Below, in pieces: positions 35,657-45,012 of a stretch of 64,000 nucleotides of DNA. Both the position numbers and the translations under genes were made by a program. The stretch's first letter is position 1. Each line of letters starts with the position of its first letter. A model generated the notes under the pieces. It worked only from the letters and a program-made list of their open reading frames with translations. It was not told the DNA's origin and did not search any database. Source of the stretch: Paenibacillus gallinarum (GTDB lineage: Bacteria; Bacillota; Bacilli; Paenibacillales; Paenibacillaceae). The stretch is taken from assembly GCF_014836635.1 (NCBI RefSeq), contig NZ_JACSQL010000001.1, positions 930,001 through 994,000 of the forward strand, read 5' to 3'.

Positions 35657-36016
35657 TTGGCTTTTATGATATCCCAGCGTGCATTTATTAAACTTTATTT
35701 AATTACCATGGTCGAGCAGCATAGAGGTTACGGCTATGAAATGCTGGAAGCCATGAAGGATGAATTCAAAGGGTTTGGTTATGTTCCCCCTCAGAGTGAA
35801 GTTTATCGAGCCTTACATGAATTGGTTCAGGAAGGCGTGTTCTATCGAACCAAGCGATTAAAGGGAAGCGACCCTCGCGTCGATTTCCAAGAGATCGTAT
35901 TATATCACTTTACGGATGGTGGAGAAGAAAAAGCCTCTTTATATAAAAAGCAGGTAAAGGTCGATTTGGACAGGTGTCTTGGTATGCTTAATAAAGCAGA
36001 GCGAGATAACTTTTAG
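35657..36016 (+). CDS. rtp: Replication terminator protein (RTP) homologue
   Basis: 119 residues from TTG 35657 (GAGAGGAGG seven bases upstream; ATG at 35666 possible). It follows the B. subtilis RTP pattern over its whole length: QRAFIKLYLITMVEQ, YGYEMLEAMKDEFKGFGY, SEVYRALHELVQEG, QEIVLYHFTDG, LYKKQVKVDLDRC and the terminal DNF. RTP is a winged-helix dimer that binds Ter sites and blocks replication forks in one direction. The last helix (VKVDLDRCLGMLNKAE) is the RTP dimerisation helix. A PadR-type regulator is the alternative, but the matches above are specific to RTP. Confidence 0.85.
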   Translation: MAFMISQRAFIKLYLITMVEQHRGYGYEMLEAMKDEFKGFGYVPPQSEVYRALHELVQEGVFYRTKRLKGSDPRVDFQEIVLYHFTDGGEEKASLYKKQVKVDLDRCLGMLNKAERDNF

Positions 36017-36061
36017 TATCTACGAAAAGCGGTTCATCTGTAACAGAAAGGGAGAATAGCG

Positions 36062-37084
36062 ATGAGTGAGCTGATCAGATGGGGAATTTTAAGCACTGCG
36101 AAGATAGGCATAAATGCAGTGATACCTGCTTTACAGCAATCGGAACGTGGTCAGGTCGTAGCTATTGCCAGCCGGGATGAGAGCCGGGCAGCAACCATTG
36201 CGGCAGAATTAAATATTCCAAAAGCATATGGAAGCTATGATGCACTGCTTGCAGATGAAGAGATCGATGCTGTGTATATTCCAGTGCCGAATCATCTGCA
36301 TATGGAGTGGACGATTCGAGCAGCGAAAGCGGGTAAACACGTATTATGTGAGAAGCCTGCAGCACTGAACGAAGAACAGGTTACTCAAATGATTGATGCG
36401 TGTAAGGCAGCAAATGTCGTTTTTGCAGAAGCTTTCATGTATCGATATCATCCTAAACACCAGCGCGTAAAAGAGATCATTGAGAGCGGAGAAATTGGAG
36501 AGGTTCGCGCTATTCATGCCAATTTCACTTACAATAATTGTGATGATAAAGAAAATGTTCGTTTTAAAAACGACATGGGTGGGGGTTCTCTTTACGATGT
36601 CGGTGTCTATCCTATTTCAGCAGCGCGTATGTTCCTTGAAGGAGAACCAGAAGCAGTTACTGTACACGCTCTATTCTCACCAGAACATGATGATGTAGAT
36701 ATGATGGCGTCGGGACTTATTGAATTTCCTAACAAAGTCGCACTGACATTTGATTGCGGTATGTGGGCTTGTGCGAGAGCAGAATTCGAAATACTCGGGA
36801 CAGAAGGAAGAATTGAACTTCCAAAAGTATTCGGTTGGGAAAATAGCGATATTCCTCCGCAAATTATTATTCATACCGATCATGTCACTCGGGAAGAACG
36901 AGTTTCTGTGTCCAATTCTTTTGTACTTCAAGCTGAGGCCTTTGCAGATGCTGTTCTTGACGGCAAACCGCTTCCTTTCGGACCGGAAGATGCAGTTCAC
37001 AATATAAGGGTCATTGAGGCCTGCCTAGAGTCTGCTCGTAAAAGGGAACGAGTCACCTTGCCAGCGATGGTCCCTGTTTTTTAA
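36062..37084 (+). CDS. Gfo/Idh/MocA family oxidoreductase
   Basis: 340 residues. N-terminal Rossmann fold (WGILSTAKIGINAVIPAL), AVYIPVPNHLHMEW and the catalytic-site motif VLCEKPAAL, then the dimerisation domain with GGGSLYDVGVYP. NAD(P)-dependent dehydrogenase of a sugar, inositol or related substrate. It starts 46 bases after the rtp stop, possibly cotranscribed by chance. Confidence 0.92.
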   Translation: MSELIRWGILSTAKIGINAVIPALQQSERGQVVAIASRDESRAATIAAELNIPKAYGSYDALLADEEIDAVYIPVPNHLHMEWTIRAAKAGKHVLCEKPAALNEEQVTQMIDACKAANVVFAEAFMYRYHPKHQRVKEIIESGEIGEVRAIHANFTYNNCDDKENVRFKNDMGGGSLYDVGVYPISAARMFLEGEPEAVTVHALFSPEHDDVDMMASGLIEFPNKVALTFDCGMWACARAEFEILGTEGRIELPKVFGWENSDIPPQIIIHTDHVTREERVSVSNSFVLQAEAFADAVLDGKPLPFGPEDAVHNIRVIEACLESARKRERVTLPAMVPVF

Positions 37085-37132
37085 CACTCTTCTGTTCTAG
37101 TATTGTTCCATAAAATGATAGTTATCTTATAG

Positions 37133-37175
37133 AAAACGCCTCCGATAGTATGTATATCCATAAGAGGCGTTTTTG
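37133..37175 (+). terminator. Intrinsic terminator
   Basis: AAAACGCCTC / GAGGCGTTTTT stem after the Gfo/Idh/MocA gene. Confidence 0.88.
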
Positions 37176-37243
37176 GTAGTTTTGACCCGTGCATCCGTAC
37201 ACTCTATAATAGTCATCAATCCTTATTAAAGGTGGGATCTTTC

Positions 37244-37801
37244 ATGGATGTAAAAGTTTTGTCTACTACGGAAGAGATTAAGATATATTCCGATCCTTAT
37301 CGTTTGAGGATTTTACATGTATTTCGCCGTTTTGGTAAGCCGGCTACGGTGAAGGAAATTGCTGATGAACTCGGAGAACTTCCTGCCAAAGTACATTATC
37401 ATGTTAAAAAATTAGAGAAGATTGGTCTGTTAACCTTAGTAAACACAAAAGAAATTAACGGAATTATTGCAAAGTATTACGCCGTTTTTTCTGGAGAAAT
37501 AGAGATCGGAAAGAAACATACAGAAAATGCAGAAATACAAGAAGTAGTTAAGGGAGAAAATGTTCAGCACCTGAATGAGTTATTTGACCGTCATAAAACC
37601 AACTATGTAGAGAGGACATCCGAGGATGCTTCCTCCGTACAGTTGTTTAATCGTACGCTGTATATGACAGAGGCAGAAGCAAAAGTCTTACAGCAAGAAA
37701 TGGTCCGATTATGCGAACCTTATTTCAGCAAAAGGAAAGTAAAAGAGAAAGAGAAGGCGAGCTATGATCTCTTTGCTAGTTTTGTCCGTAACCCCGATTA
37801 G
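37244..37801 (+). CDS. ArsR-like winged-helix transcriptional regulator
   Basis: 185 residues from ATG 37244. N-terminal winged helix: IKIYSDPYRLRILHVF, VKEIADELGELPAKVHYHVKKLEKIGLL, the pattern of the HTH_20/ArsR group. The C-terminal helical domain of about 90 residues has no metal-binding Cys, so it is probably not a metal sensor. Target unknown. Confidence 0.86.
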   Translation: MDVKVLSTTEEIKIYSDPYRLRILHVFRRFGKPATVKEIADELGELPAKVHYHVKKLEKIGLLTLVNTKEINGIIAKYYAVFSGEIEIGKKHTENAEIQEVVKGENVQHLNELFDRHKTNYVERTSEDASSVQLFNRTLYMTEAEAKVLQQEMVRLCEPYFSKRKVKEKEKASYDLFASFVRNPD

Positions 37802-37809
37802 TAACAGTA

Positions 37810-37845
37810 AAGAAGAACCTTTCCAAAAATGGAAAGGTTCTTCTC
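37810..37845. terminator. Bidirectional terminator-like hairpin
   Basis: Perfect 14-base inverted repeat AGAAGAACCTTTCC / GGAAAGGTTCTTCT between convergent genes; the T-tract is weak on both sides. Confidence 0.7.
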
Positions 37846-37861
37846 ACATGGTGGTCAAGGA

Positions 37862-38440
37862 TTACATATCATCATAATCTTTAACGTCTCTTTTCGTTGA
37901 AGTAGCCGGTGAATCAGAGTTACCGAAGTCTTCTACTGTTTCCCATGCACTCGCATTATCAAATTTACCGGCATTACGCTGGCTGATTTCTCCTGCACCG
38001 CGTGGAGGAGGGGTCATGACTTGTTCCTCTACAGGCCGTGTATCGTTAAGATCTCCTTCCTGTACTTTGGCCGCATCCTCTACACAAAGTGTTGTGTACG
38101 GTAGTGCTTCAAGTCTTTCAAAGGGGATGGGTTTACCGCATATTTCACATTTGCCGTAAGAGCCTGCTTCTATTTGATCAAGGGCATGATTAATTTGATC
38201 GAGTTCATTGCTTTGGTGCTCATCTACAGCTAGATCACGTGCGCGTTCAAAGGTTTCTGTACCTAAGTCCGCAGGATGATTATCAACAGCAGATAATTCT
38301 CCTATAGATTCCCTAAGAGAGTCGGGCTCGTCCTCAGAGCTCTCTCGGTTAATATCAAAATGATTCTGAATGGATTCTTTCTCTTCAAGAAGTCGTTCTT
38401 GTAATGTTTTTAATTCTGTTTTTGTAAGTGATGCTGTCAT
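37862..38440 (-). CDS. DksA/TraR zinc-finger family protein (YteA-like)
   Basis: 192 residues. Coiled-coil N-terminus (TKTELKTLQERLLEEKESI), DNHPADLGTETFERARD, then the DksA-type finger YGKCEICGKPIPFERLEALPY..LCVED. The fourth zinc Cys is replaced (CVED), as in YteA-type proteins of Bacillota, followed by a 60-residue hydrophilic tail ending VKDYDDM. Possibly a sporulation-linked or stress regulator; role not established. Confidence 0.88.
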   Translation of the reverse strand: MTASLTKTELKTLQERLLEEKESIQNHFDINRESSEDEPDSLRESIGELSAVDNHPADLGTETFERARDLAVDEHQSNELDQINHALDQIEAGSYGKCEICGKPIPFERLEALPYTTLCVEDAAKVQEGDLNDTRPVEEQVMTPPPRGAGEISQRNAGKFDNASAWETVEDFGNSDSPATSTKRDVKDYDDM

Positions 38441-38687
38441 AATTGACGTCTCCCTTCAAGATTTCGATTGTGTCATCTAATTACCCTGTTTTACTGAATT
38501 ACAACCAAGTCTATGAATGTTGGCTTTTTAACCTATGATATTTGGATAAGAAGTAAATTTATGGCGCATAAAGCCAGGTTTTATACGGAATCGTTTTCTT
38601 AATCGCGTAAATTATGATATAAAATAGAAGGAACCTTTGTCTGAAGAGGGAAGGGGTTTCCTTAGGAAAGATGTAATGGGGGTCGTT

Positions 38688-39074
38688 ATGATGGATGAAC
38701 ATATGAAGCGTCGTTTAGATAAGCAAAAACAATTATTTAAGCAGCTCGGCATTCAACTGGATGCTCTATCAATCCATGAAAAGCAATTTAATTATAAACT
38801 CAGAGGTTATGATCCAGATGAGGTTGATGAATTTTTGGACCTTGTCATTAAGGATTATGAACGTTTCTATGCCCATATTTCGGATTTGATGGATAAATGG
38901 CAAGAGCAGCAGTATACGATTCGAAGTATGAAAAATGCTCCAAAACCGGAAGCAGATCCAAATCTCATTGATCGTAAACAGCTCGGAGAAGTAGTGAAGC
39001 AGCTCGAATACAGCATTCGTCAATTAAAAGGAAAAATGCCTCGGCCGGAAGCGAGAGATCCATATCTTGACTAA
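38688..39074 (+). CDS. GpsB/DivIVA-domain cell-division protein
   Basis: 128 residues from ATG 38688 (GGGGGT upstream; starts at 38676 or 38691 possible). The DivIVA N-terminal motif is clear: IHEKQFNYKLRGYDPDEVDEFLDLVIKDYERF, followed by a coiled coil and a short C-terminal helix, the size and layout of GpsB. GpsB coordinates penicillin-binding proteins at the septum. Confidence 0.85.
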   Translation: MMDEHMKRRLDKQKQLFKQLGIQLDALSIHEKQFNYKLRGYDPDEVDEFLDLVIKDYERFYAHISDLMDKWQEQQYTIRSMKNAPKPEADPNLIDRKQLGEVVKQLEYSIRQLKGKMPRPEARDPYLD

Positions 39075-39118
39075 GTAAGTCATAGTAACCATTCATTTTT
39101 AATGAAGGAGACACGAAT

Positions 39119-39619
39119 ATGATCAAAATAACTGTTCTATCCGATACACATATGCCTAGAATGTCCAAGGCACTGCCAGCTCCGCTGCTTCATGATATTC
39201 AAGATTCTGACCTTATCTTTCACGCGGGTGACTGGAGTGACATGTCAGTCTATGAAGAACTCTTATCTATGGGTAAGGTTCATGGGGTAACAGGGAATAC
39301 GGACCTTATTATGTTAAGGGGCATCCTACCTGAGCAAACGATTGTAGAAGCAGGAGGAAAGCGTTTTGGGCTTGTACATGGACATCTTGGAAAAGGGAGT
39401 ACCGAGGCGAATGCGCTAGCTGCATTCAGTGGAGAAGAGGTAGATTGTATTATTTTTGGTCATTCTCATATCCCTTTATTAAAACAGCATGGTAACTGTA
39501 TATTGTTTAATCCAGGTTCACCGACAGACAAACGAAGACAACAGCAATATTCACATGGCGTGATCACCATCGATGGCGACATTCATGCAGAACATGTTTT
39601 TTATGATCATAAGTCTTAA
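39119..39619 (+). CDS. YfcE/MJ0936-family metallophosphodiesterase
   Basis: 166 residues. Metal-ligand motifs in order: LSDTHMP, HAGDWSD, GVTGNTD, LVHGHLGK, FGHSHIP, and NPGSPTDKR. Short single-domain phosphodiesterase of the YfcE type. AAGGAG upstream. 44 bases after the gpsB-like gene. Confidence 0.92.
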   Translation: MIKITVLSDTHMPRMSKALPAPLLHDIQDSDLIFHAGDWSDMSVYEELLSMGKVHGVTGNTDLIMLRGILPEQTIVEAGGKRFGLVHGHLGKGSTEANALAAFSGEEVDCIIFGHSHIPLLKQHGNCILFNPGSPTDKRRQQQYSHGVITIDGDIHAEHVFYDHKS

Positions 39620-39644
39620 AACGTACTTTTCTATAAAATTATCT

Positions 39645-39695
39645 AATAACGCAAACCCCCTATTCGCAGGACTAGAGGGGTTTGCGTTATTTTAT
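39645..39695 (+). terminator. Intrinsic terminator
   Basis: AATAACGCAAACCCC / GGGGTTTGCGTTATT stem with a T-rich tail. Confidence 0.92.
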
Positions 39696-39826
39696 TTGCA
39701 TGAGAGTGTTCACCTTCCTCTATTCGTTATCTGAGGTTCTTCTGTTGGGGAGGTAACGTATCTGTGCCTTTAAAGTGATGCTACGATAGTACATGAATAC
39801 GCTTTTATTTGGAAGGAGGTCTCAAA

Positions 39827-40708
39827 ATGAAGTTATCTGTATTTACCGTAGCAACCCCGGATATGACGCCAAAGGAACTGGTAAAGGCTGCATCTGTTGC
39901 CGGAATCGAAGGCATTGAATGGAGATACAAAGGAATTCCAGATGAGGCACGGGCGGAAACCCCTTCGTTTTGGGGAAGAAATCTCGCGTCGATTGATCCA
40001 GCTGGAACGAACGATAACATACTGGATATACGAAACTTAACAGCGCAAGCAGGACTGACCTCTATTGCACTTGTACCTTATTTATCGGTAACAGATCTTG
40101 CTTCTACTGAGCAGGCATTTGAAGCAGCACGTGTTCTAGGAGCTTCTATGATGAGAGTAGGTGTTCCTTCTTATAACAGAACGGAAAACTACCATGAATT
40201 GTATAAACGGGCGGATGCGTACTTGTCCGAAGTTCAGGAAATGTCCCGAACCTATGGTGTAAAGGCCCTTGTCGAAACACACCATGGAACCATTGCCCCG
40301 AGTGCTTCGCTCGCTTATCGTTTGGTGTCCCGTTTTGATCCCGATCATGTGGGTGTTTTATATGATCCGGGAAACATGGTGCATGAAGGATTTGAGAATT
40401 ACAGAATGGGTCTTGAGATGCTTGGTCCTTATCTTGCACATGTCCATGTCAAAAATGCGGTCTGGAAAAAGAAAGAAGGAATAAGTGGTACTACTGATTC
40501 CGTGGAGTTGGAGTATGAGTGTAACTGGTCGCCATTGCTTGGTGGAATAGTGCCGTGGAGTCAGGTGCTCCGAGACTTGGTATCTGTAGATTACAAAGGG
40601 TATTTAGGGATCGAGGATTTTAGTCAAAGTCTTTCTTCAGAGGAAATGCTGAAAAATTTCAGTCATCATATGAAAGCGCTTCTTGGCGAGATACGGGCGG
40701 AGGTATAG
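39827..40708 (+). CDS. Sugar phosphate isomerase/epimerase (xylose isomerase-like TIM barrel)
   Basis: 293 residues from ATG 39827 (GGAAGGAGG upstream). AP endonuclease 2-type barrel: GIEGIEWRYKG, LVETHHGTIAPS, GVLYDPGNMVHEG, HVHVKNAVW and YLGIEDFS carry the expected Glu, His and Asp metal ligands. Part of a carbohydrate gene set with two oxidoreductases and an AraC regulator, the usual setting for inositol or keto-sugar catabolism. Confidence 0.88.
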   Translation: MKLSVFTVATPDMTPKELVKAASVAGIEGIEWRYKGIPDEARAETPSFWGRNLASIDPAGTNDNILDIRNLTAQAGLTSIALVPYLSVTDLASTEQAFEAARVLGASMMRVGVPSYNRTENYHELYKRADAYLSEVQEMSRTYGVKALVETHHGTIAPSASLAYRLVSRFDPDHVGVLYDPGNMVHEGFENYRMGLEMLGPYLAHVHVKNAVWKKKEGISGTTDSVELEYECNWSPLLGGIVPWSQVLRDLVSVDYKGYLGIEDFSQSLSSEEMLKNFSHHMKALLGEIRAEV

Positions 40709-40710
40709 CT

Positions 40711-41880
40711 ATGAAATTCGTAAGGGTTGGCGTAATCGGGATCGGTAATATGGGCTCTTCACATGCGTTGACGCTGGGGAAAGGTCAGATAGAAGGAGCC
40801 GTTCTAAGTGCTGTATGTGATGCCAGAGATTCAGCTAGGGTATGGGCGGAACAAACACTGCCAGAAGGTATCAAATTCTATAGTGAACCTTCTGAGATGC
40901 TGCAATCGGGTATGATCGATGCTGTTATCGTGGCAACACCACATTATCACCATGCGGAACAGGCGATCGCAGCATTCGAAAGCAAGATTCATGTACTTAT
41001 TGAGAAACCTGCGGGTGTATATACCAAGCAAGTGCGTGAGATGAATGAAGCGGCAGCAAAAAGCGGAAAAGTATTTTCCATCATGTATAATCAGCGTACG
41101 AATCCGCTGTATATCAAACTGAAAGAATTGATCTCATCTGGTGAACTGGGAGAGATTAGACGAACGAACTGGATCATTACGAACTGGTACCGCTCGCAGT
41201 GTTATTACAATTCGGGAGGCTGGCGTGCTACCTGGGCTGGTGAAGGCGGTGGGGTGCTGATTAACCAAGATCCTCATCAACTGGATTTATGGCAGTGGGC
41301 AACCGGTATGATGCCGAAGCGAATTCGTGCATTTTGTTCTTTTGGTAAATACCGTGATATAGAAGTGGAAGATGACGTTACGGCTTATGTAGAGTACGAA
41401 AACGGAGCTACCGGTGTATTTGTTACGACAACTGGAGATGCTCCGGGTACGAATCGTTTTGAGATCACAGGCGACCGCGGGAAGATTGTAATCGAAGATG
41501 GAGAGATGACATTCTGGCAGCTAAGTGAACCGGAGAGTGAATTTAACAAACGAAACACGGATGCTTTTGGCAAACCTGAATATATACAAAAGAAAATCCC
41601 TACTCCGGGGATCGAGACAGGACATCCTGGGATTATTCAAAATTTTATCGATGCTATTCTAGAACAGAAACCGCTGATCGCTCCAGGAGAAGAAGGGATT
41701 AACGGGCTTACCTTATCGAATGCAATGTATTTGTCTACTTGGACTGATGATTGGGTGGAACTTCCTATCGATGAAGAGTTATTTTATGAGCAGCTGCAGG
41801 ATCGAATCCGCCATTCTAAAGTTAGCAAGTCGGAAGGATACGAACAGACACAACCCGTTGATCTGAAAGGTACCTTCTAA
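40711..41880 (+). CDS. Gfo/Idh/MocA family oxidoreductase
   Basis: 389 residues, starting 3 bases after the isomerase stop. VGVIGIGNMGSSHA cofactor loop, AVIVATPHYHHAEQ, VLIEKPAGV (catalytic Lys), GGGVLINQDPHQLDLWQW with the catalytic Asp and His. NAD-dependent sugar or inositol dehydrogenase. Operon partner of the isomerase. Confidence 0.92.
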   Translation: MKFVRVGVIGIGNMGSSHALTLGKGQIEGAVLSAVCDARDSARVWAEQTLPEGIKFYSEPSEMLQSGMIDAVIVATPHYHHAEQAIAAFESKIHVLIEKPAGVYTKQVREMNEAAAKSGKVFSIMYNQRTNPLYIKLKELISSGELGEIRRTNWIITNWYRSQCYYNSGGWRATWAGEGGGVLINQDPHQLDLWQWATGMMPKRIRAFCSFGKYRDIEVEDDVTAYVEYENGATGVFVTTTGDAPGTNRFEITGDRGKIVIEDGEMTFWQLSEPESEFNKRNTDAFGKPEYIQKKIPTPGIETGHPGIIQNFIDAILEQKPLIAPGEEGINGLTLSNAMYLSTWTDDWVELPIDEELFYEQLQDRIRHSKVSKSEGYEQTQPVDLKGTF

Positions 41881-41950
41881 CTTGATGAAGTTATCTAACT
41901 AAAAACCATGATTCACGAGTAAATGTCCAAAGAAGAATAGGAGGATTCTC

Positions 41951-43036
41951 ATGAGTGCAAAGGATGGAATGTTATACTCTCCTCAGAGTGCAGCGCAGAA
42001 GGCGGTATGTGGTCCTGGAGAATTTATATTTGCCGCGGCAGCTTTGGATCATGGACATATTTACGGGATGTGCTCCAGTTTAATTACGGCGGGGGCAGAA
42101 CTGAGATGGGTGTACGACAAAGACCCTGAGAAAATAAAATCATTCATTGAGCGGTATCCCGGAGTCAAAGTTGCTAGATCGCTGGAAGAAATATTGCAAG
42201 ATTCCGAAGTGAAGATGGTGGCAGCAGCGGCCATCCCTTCAGAAAGGAGCGATCTTGGGCTTGCTGTAATGGATGCAGGGAAAGATTATTTCACCGACAA
42301 AACACCGTTTACCACACTGGATCAGCTAGAAGCTGCTCGTAGAAAAACAAAAGAAACGGGCCGGAAATATATGGTCTATTATAGTGAACGTCTTCATGTA
42401 GAAAGTGCGGTATATGCAGGGCAGCTTATCGACCAGGGCGCGATTGGTCGTGTTATTCAGGTCATGGGGACAGGGCCTCACAGGCTCAATGCAGCTAGTC
42501 GTCCAGATTGGTTTTTTCGTAAATCGCAATATGGAGGCATTCTTTGTGACATTGGCAGCCATCAGGTGGAGCAGTTCCTTAGTTTTTCCTCCTGTCAGGA
42601 CGCAAAAGTGATGTACAGCCGGGCGGTTAATCTACATCATCTTGCATATCCGGAGCTTGAAGACTTTGGAGAAACTTCACTCGTTGGCAATAACGGAGCT
42701 TCCGGTTATTTTCGAGTGGACTGGTTCACGCCAGATGGTCTGTCTACCTGGGGGGATGGGAGAACTACCATTCTCGGTACAGACGGATATATTGAACTTA
42801 GAAAGTATACGGATATTGCGAGGGAACAAGAAGGCGATCAAGTATATCTTGTGAATCACGAGGGAGAATATCGCTTCGGAGTAAAAGGAAAGGTAGGGTA
42901 TCCTTTCTTTGGTCAATTGATACTCGATTGCTTACATCGGACGGAGAACGCGATGACACAAGATCATGCTTTTAAAGCAGCTGAATTATGTCTGATTGCT
43001 CAGCAGCAAGCAGAGCAGCTTACCTTGGCTAAATAA
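41951..43036 (+). CDS. Gfo/Idh/MocA family oxidoreductase
   Basis: 361 residues. FIFAAAALDHGHIYGMC start, YFTDKTPFTTLDQLE in place of the usual EKP motif (Lys kept), GGILCDIGSHQVEQF with the catalytic site. Divergent member that often pairs with a normal Gfo/Idh/MocA enzyme in catabolic operons. AATAGGAGG upstream; 70 bases after the preceding gene. Confidence 0.9.
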   Translation: MSAKDGMLYSPQSAAQKAVCGPGEFIFAAAALDHGHIYGMCSSLITAGAELRWVYDKDPEKIKSFIERYPGVKVARSLEEILQDSEVKMVAAAAIPSERSDLGLAVMDAGKDYFTDKTPFTTLDQLEAARRKTKETGRKYMVYYSERLHVESAVYAGQLIDQGAIGRVIQVMGTGPHRLNAASRPDWFFRKSQYGGILCDIGSHQVEQFLSFSSCQDAKVMYSRAVNLHHLAYPELEDFGETSLVGNNGASGYFRVDWFTPDGLSTWGDGRTTILGTDGYIELRKYTDIAREQEGDQVYLVNHEGEYRFGVKGKVGYPFFGQLILDCLHRTENAMTQDHAFKAAELCLIAQQQAEQLTLAK

Positions 43037-43134
43037 TTGTAAGATCGCAGGACAATGACTATAACAGCGGCAGACCGCATCATGTTACAATGGAGCCTAA
43101 GAACAGGGTAACGATTAAAGGAGTGACCTTACGA

Positions 43135-44001
43135 TTGGCTTACACATTGCAGATGAAGGAGCCGCTTAATTTTAATTATTTAAATTGTGAACCCTTACAT
43201 ATCGAGGCGGGAGATGGATTTCATTCGCACCCTTACTATGAAATTTATTATTTTCACACGGGTAAGTGCAACTATATTATTGGGGATCGAATTCATGTAC
43301 TTGAACCAGGAGATTTGATTCTTATGCATGGAATGACGTTGCATCAGGCACACCCCGAACCAGTCATACCGTATATCCGTACTACGCTTCACTTTTATCC
43401 TTCCGTAATCGAAGAATATGCACAGCCTGAGAAAGCAAAAAGGCTCCTTGAACCTTTTGAAAGACTAAACAACGAAGTGATTCATCTCTCTAAAGCACAG
43501 CAAATGGAAGTGGAGTTGATCTTCACTCAGATGAATGAGTTATTTCTGAAGCACGAGGAACAAGATTGGTCCTATGATCGTTTTGTATTTAAGTTATGCG
43601 ATTTTCTTGTGATGACTGCACATTTCTCTGAAACGGCGATGAAGCATCGAAGGATTTTATCAGATAAAGAGGAACATCTGCAGCGGATCATTACCTATCT
43701 CGAAGTACATTATATGGAAGAAATGAATCTTTCCGATATTGCGAGTGCACTTCATTTATCTAAACCTTATATGGCTGCCCTGTTTAAAGAATTAACCGGT
43801 ACTACGATCATCAAGTATTTATATCAAAGACGGATTAATCAAGCCAAACTGTTATTTCGCCTTCAGCCTGATCTCAGTGTTACGGAAGTCAGCCGCAAAG
43901 CAGGTTTCAAACAGATCTCTCACTTTAGCCGTACTTTTAAGCAGGCAGCAGGCTGTACACCTGAAGCTTATCGAACTAGCCAAGTATCCCGATTACGTTA
44001 A
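43135..44001 (+). CDS. AraC-family transcriptional regulator
   Basis: 288 residues from TTG 43135 (AAAGGAG upstream; ATG 43090 lacks a ribosome-binding site). N-terminal cupin (FHSHPYYEIYYFHTGKCNYIIG, LEPGDLILM) and C-terminal double helix-turn-helix (MNLSDIASALHLSKPYMAALFKE, VTEVSRKAGFKQISHFSRTFK). Likely senses the substrate and controls the isomerase-dehydrogenase genes just upstream. Confidence 0.9.
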   Translation: MAYTLQMKEPLNFNYLNCEPLHIEAGDGFHSHPYYEIYYFHTGKCNYIIGDRIHVLEPGDLILMHGMTLHQAHPEPVIPYIRTTLHFYPSVIEEYAQPEKAKRLLEPFERLNNEVIHLSKAQQMEVELIFTQMNELFLKHEEQDWSYDRFVFKLCDFLVMTAHFSETAMKHRRILSDKEEHLQRIITYLEVHYMEEMNLSDIASALHLSKPYMAALFKELTGTTIIKYLYQRRINQAKLLFRLQPDLSVTEVSRKAGFKQISHFSRTFKQAAGCTPEAYRTSQVSRLR

Positions 44002-44107
44002 CTAAGTCCCTCATTCTAGCTCACGATTTTTATACGACGATGACAGTCACGATTTGCCTTTCTTTCACGATAAGGAGTAAAGTGTTACTTGAAAGTGAAT
44101 AAAGGAT

Positions 44108-44890
44108 GTGAATAAAATCGTGAATGAAATGAACAATGAAATCAAGAATGAAATGATGAATGAAAAAGGAATCGAAACATTCATTGTAAGTTCTAGTCAA
44201 GCTGATACGGAATCGAAAATAAAACTATCCGCCTTGCTGGAACGATTGCAAGATGGTGCAGACAGACATTTACAGCAGCTTGGGATTACCATTTCGGAAA
44301 TGCTGCGAGACGGTTTCGGATGGATGCTGATGACTATGGATCTAACAATTACACAGCACCCTGTACTTGAGGAAAAGATGGAACTGACCACGTGGTCTAA
44401 GGGTTACCGGGGAGTTGTCTGGTTAAGAGATTACGAATTAATAGGATCTTCAGGAGCCGCAGGATATGCTCGTTCGGCCTGGACGCTTGTGGATATTAAT
44501 AAACGGAAAATTATGCGTCCAACTGCGTTTCCATATGAGATTCCGATCGTAGAAGGAGAGGTTTCAGAGGGACCTCCCGATAAGGTAGCTGTTCCGCAAG
44601 AGTTGGAAATGAGAAAAGCTTATGAATTCATTGCTACATATAGTCTTATGGACAGTAATGGCCATGTAAATAATGCCAAGTATGCAGATCTCTGTTACGA
44701 TAGCTTAGGAGCAGAGGAAGTTCGGAATCTGCGTATGAATCGCTTTCGGATTACCTATCACCGAGAAGTGAAACTTGGTGAACAGGGAATAATTGAACGT
44801 TCCGACCTCATAGATCAATCCATCTGGTTCAAAGGTATAAATGAAGAAGGAAAGATCATTTTTGAAGCACAAATCCAGTTTGAAGATTAA
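44108..44890 (+). CDS. Acyl-ACP thioesterase (FatA/TE type)
   Basis: 260 residues, GTG start at 44108 (44120 also possible). Double hotdog fold: first half FGWMLMTMDLTITQHP, ELTTWSKGYRG..WLRDYEL; second half YSLMDSNGHVNNAKYADLCYD with the Asp/Asn/His active-site pattern D-x-N-x-HVNN. Releases fatty acids from acyl carrier protein. The Asn/Glu/Lys-rich first 25 residues are not part of the domain. Confidence 0.9.
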   Translation: MNKIVNEMNNEIKNEMMNEKGIETFIVSSSQADTESKIKLSALLERLQDGADRHLQQLGITISEMLRDGFGWMLMTMDLTITQHPVLEEKMELTTWSKGYRGVVWLRDYELIGSSGAAGYARSAWTLVDINKRKIMRPTAFPYEIPIVEGEVSEGPPDKVAVPQELEMRKAYEFIATYSLMDSNGHVNNAKYADLCYDSLGAEEVRNLRMNRFRITYHREVKLGEQGIIERSDLIDQSIWFKGINEEGKIIFEAQIQFED

Positions 44891-44895
44891 ATATG

Positions 44896-44931
44896 AAAAC
44901 ACTGCGGAGTTACATTCTGTAGTGTTTTTTT
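44896..44931 (+). terminator. Intrinsic terminator
   Basis: 13-pair stem AAAACACTGCGGA / TTCTGTAGTGTTTT (G-T pairs) with T-run. Confidence 0.88.
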
Positions 44932-45012
44932 ATCTCGAAATAACCCTCATGTTTGAAATTTACTAGTTTATGGTAATGAATAATAAGTATAACGGAAAGG
45001 GAGGGATTCGTA

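Noticed and set aside
35410..35691. ORF of 93 codons before rtp
   Set aside because: No RBS, odd composition, and it overlaps the rtp start in another frame and the Ter-like site.
39794..39807. Second cre-like site before the sugar isomerase gene (TGAATACGCTTTTA)
   Set aside because: At least two mismatches to consensus; too weak to list.
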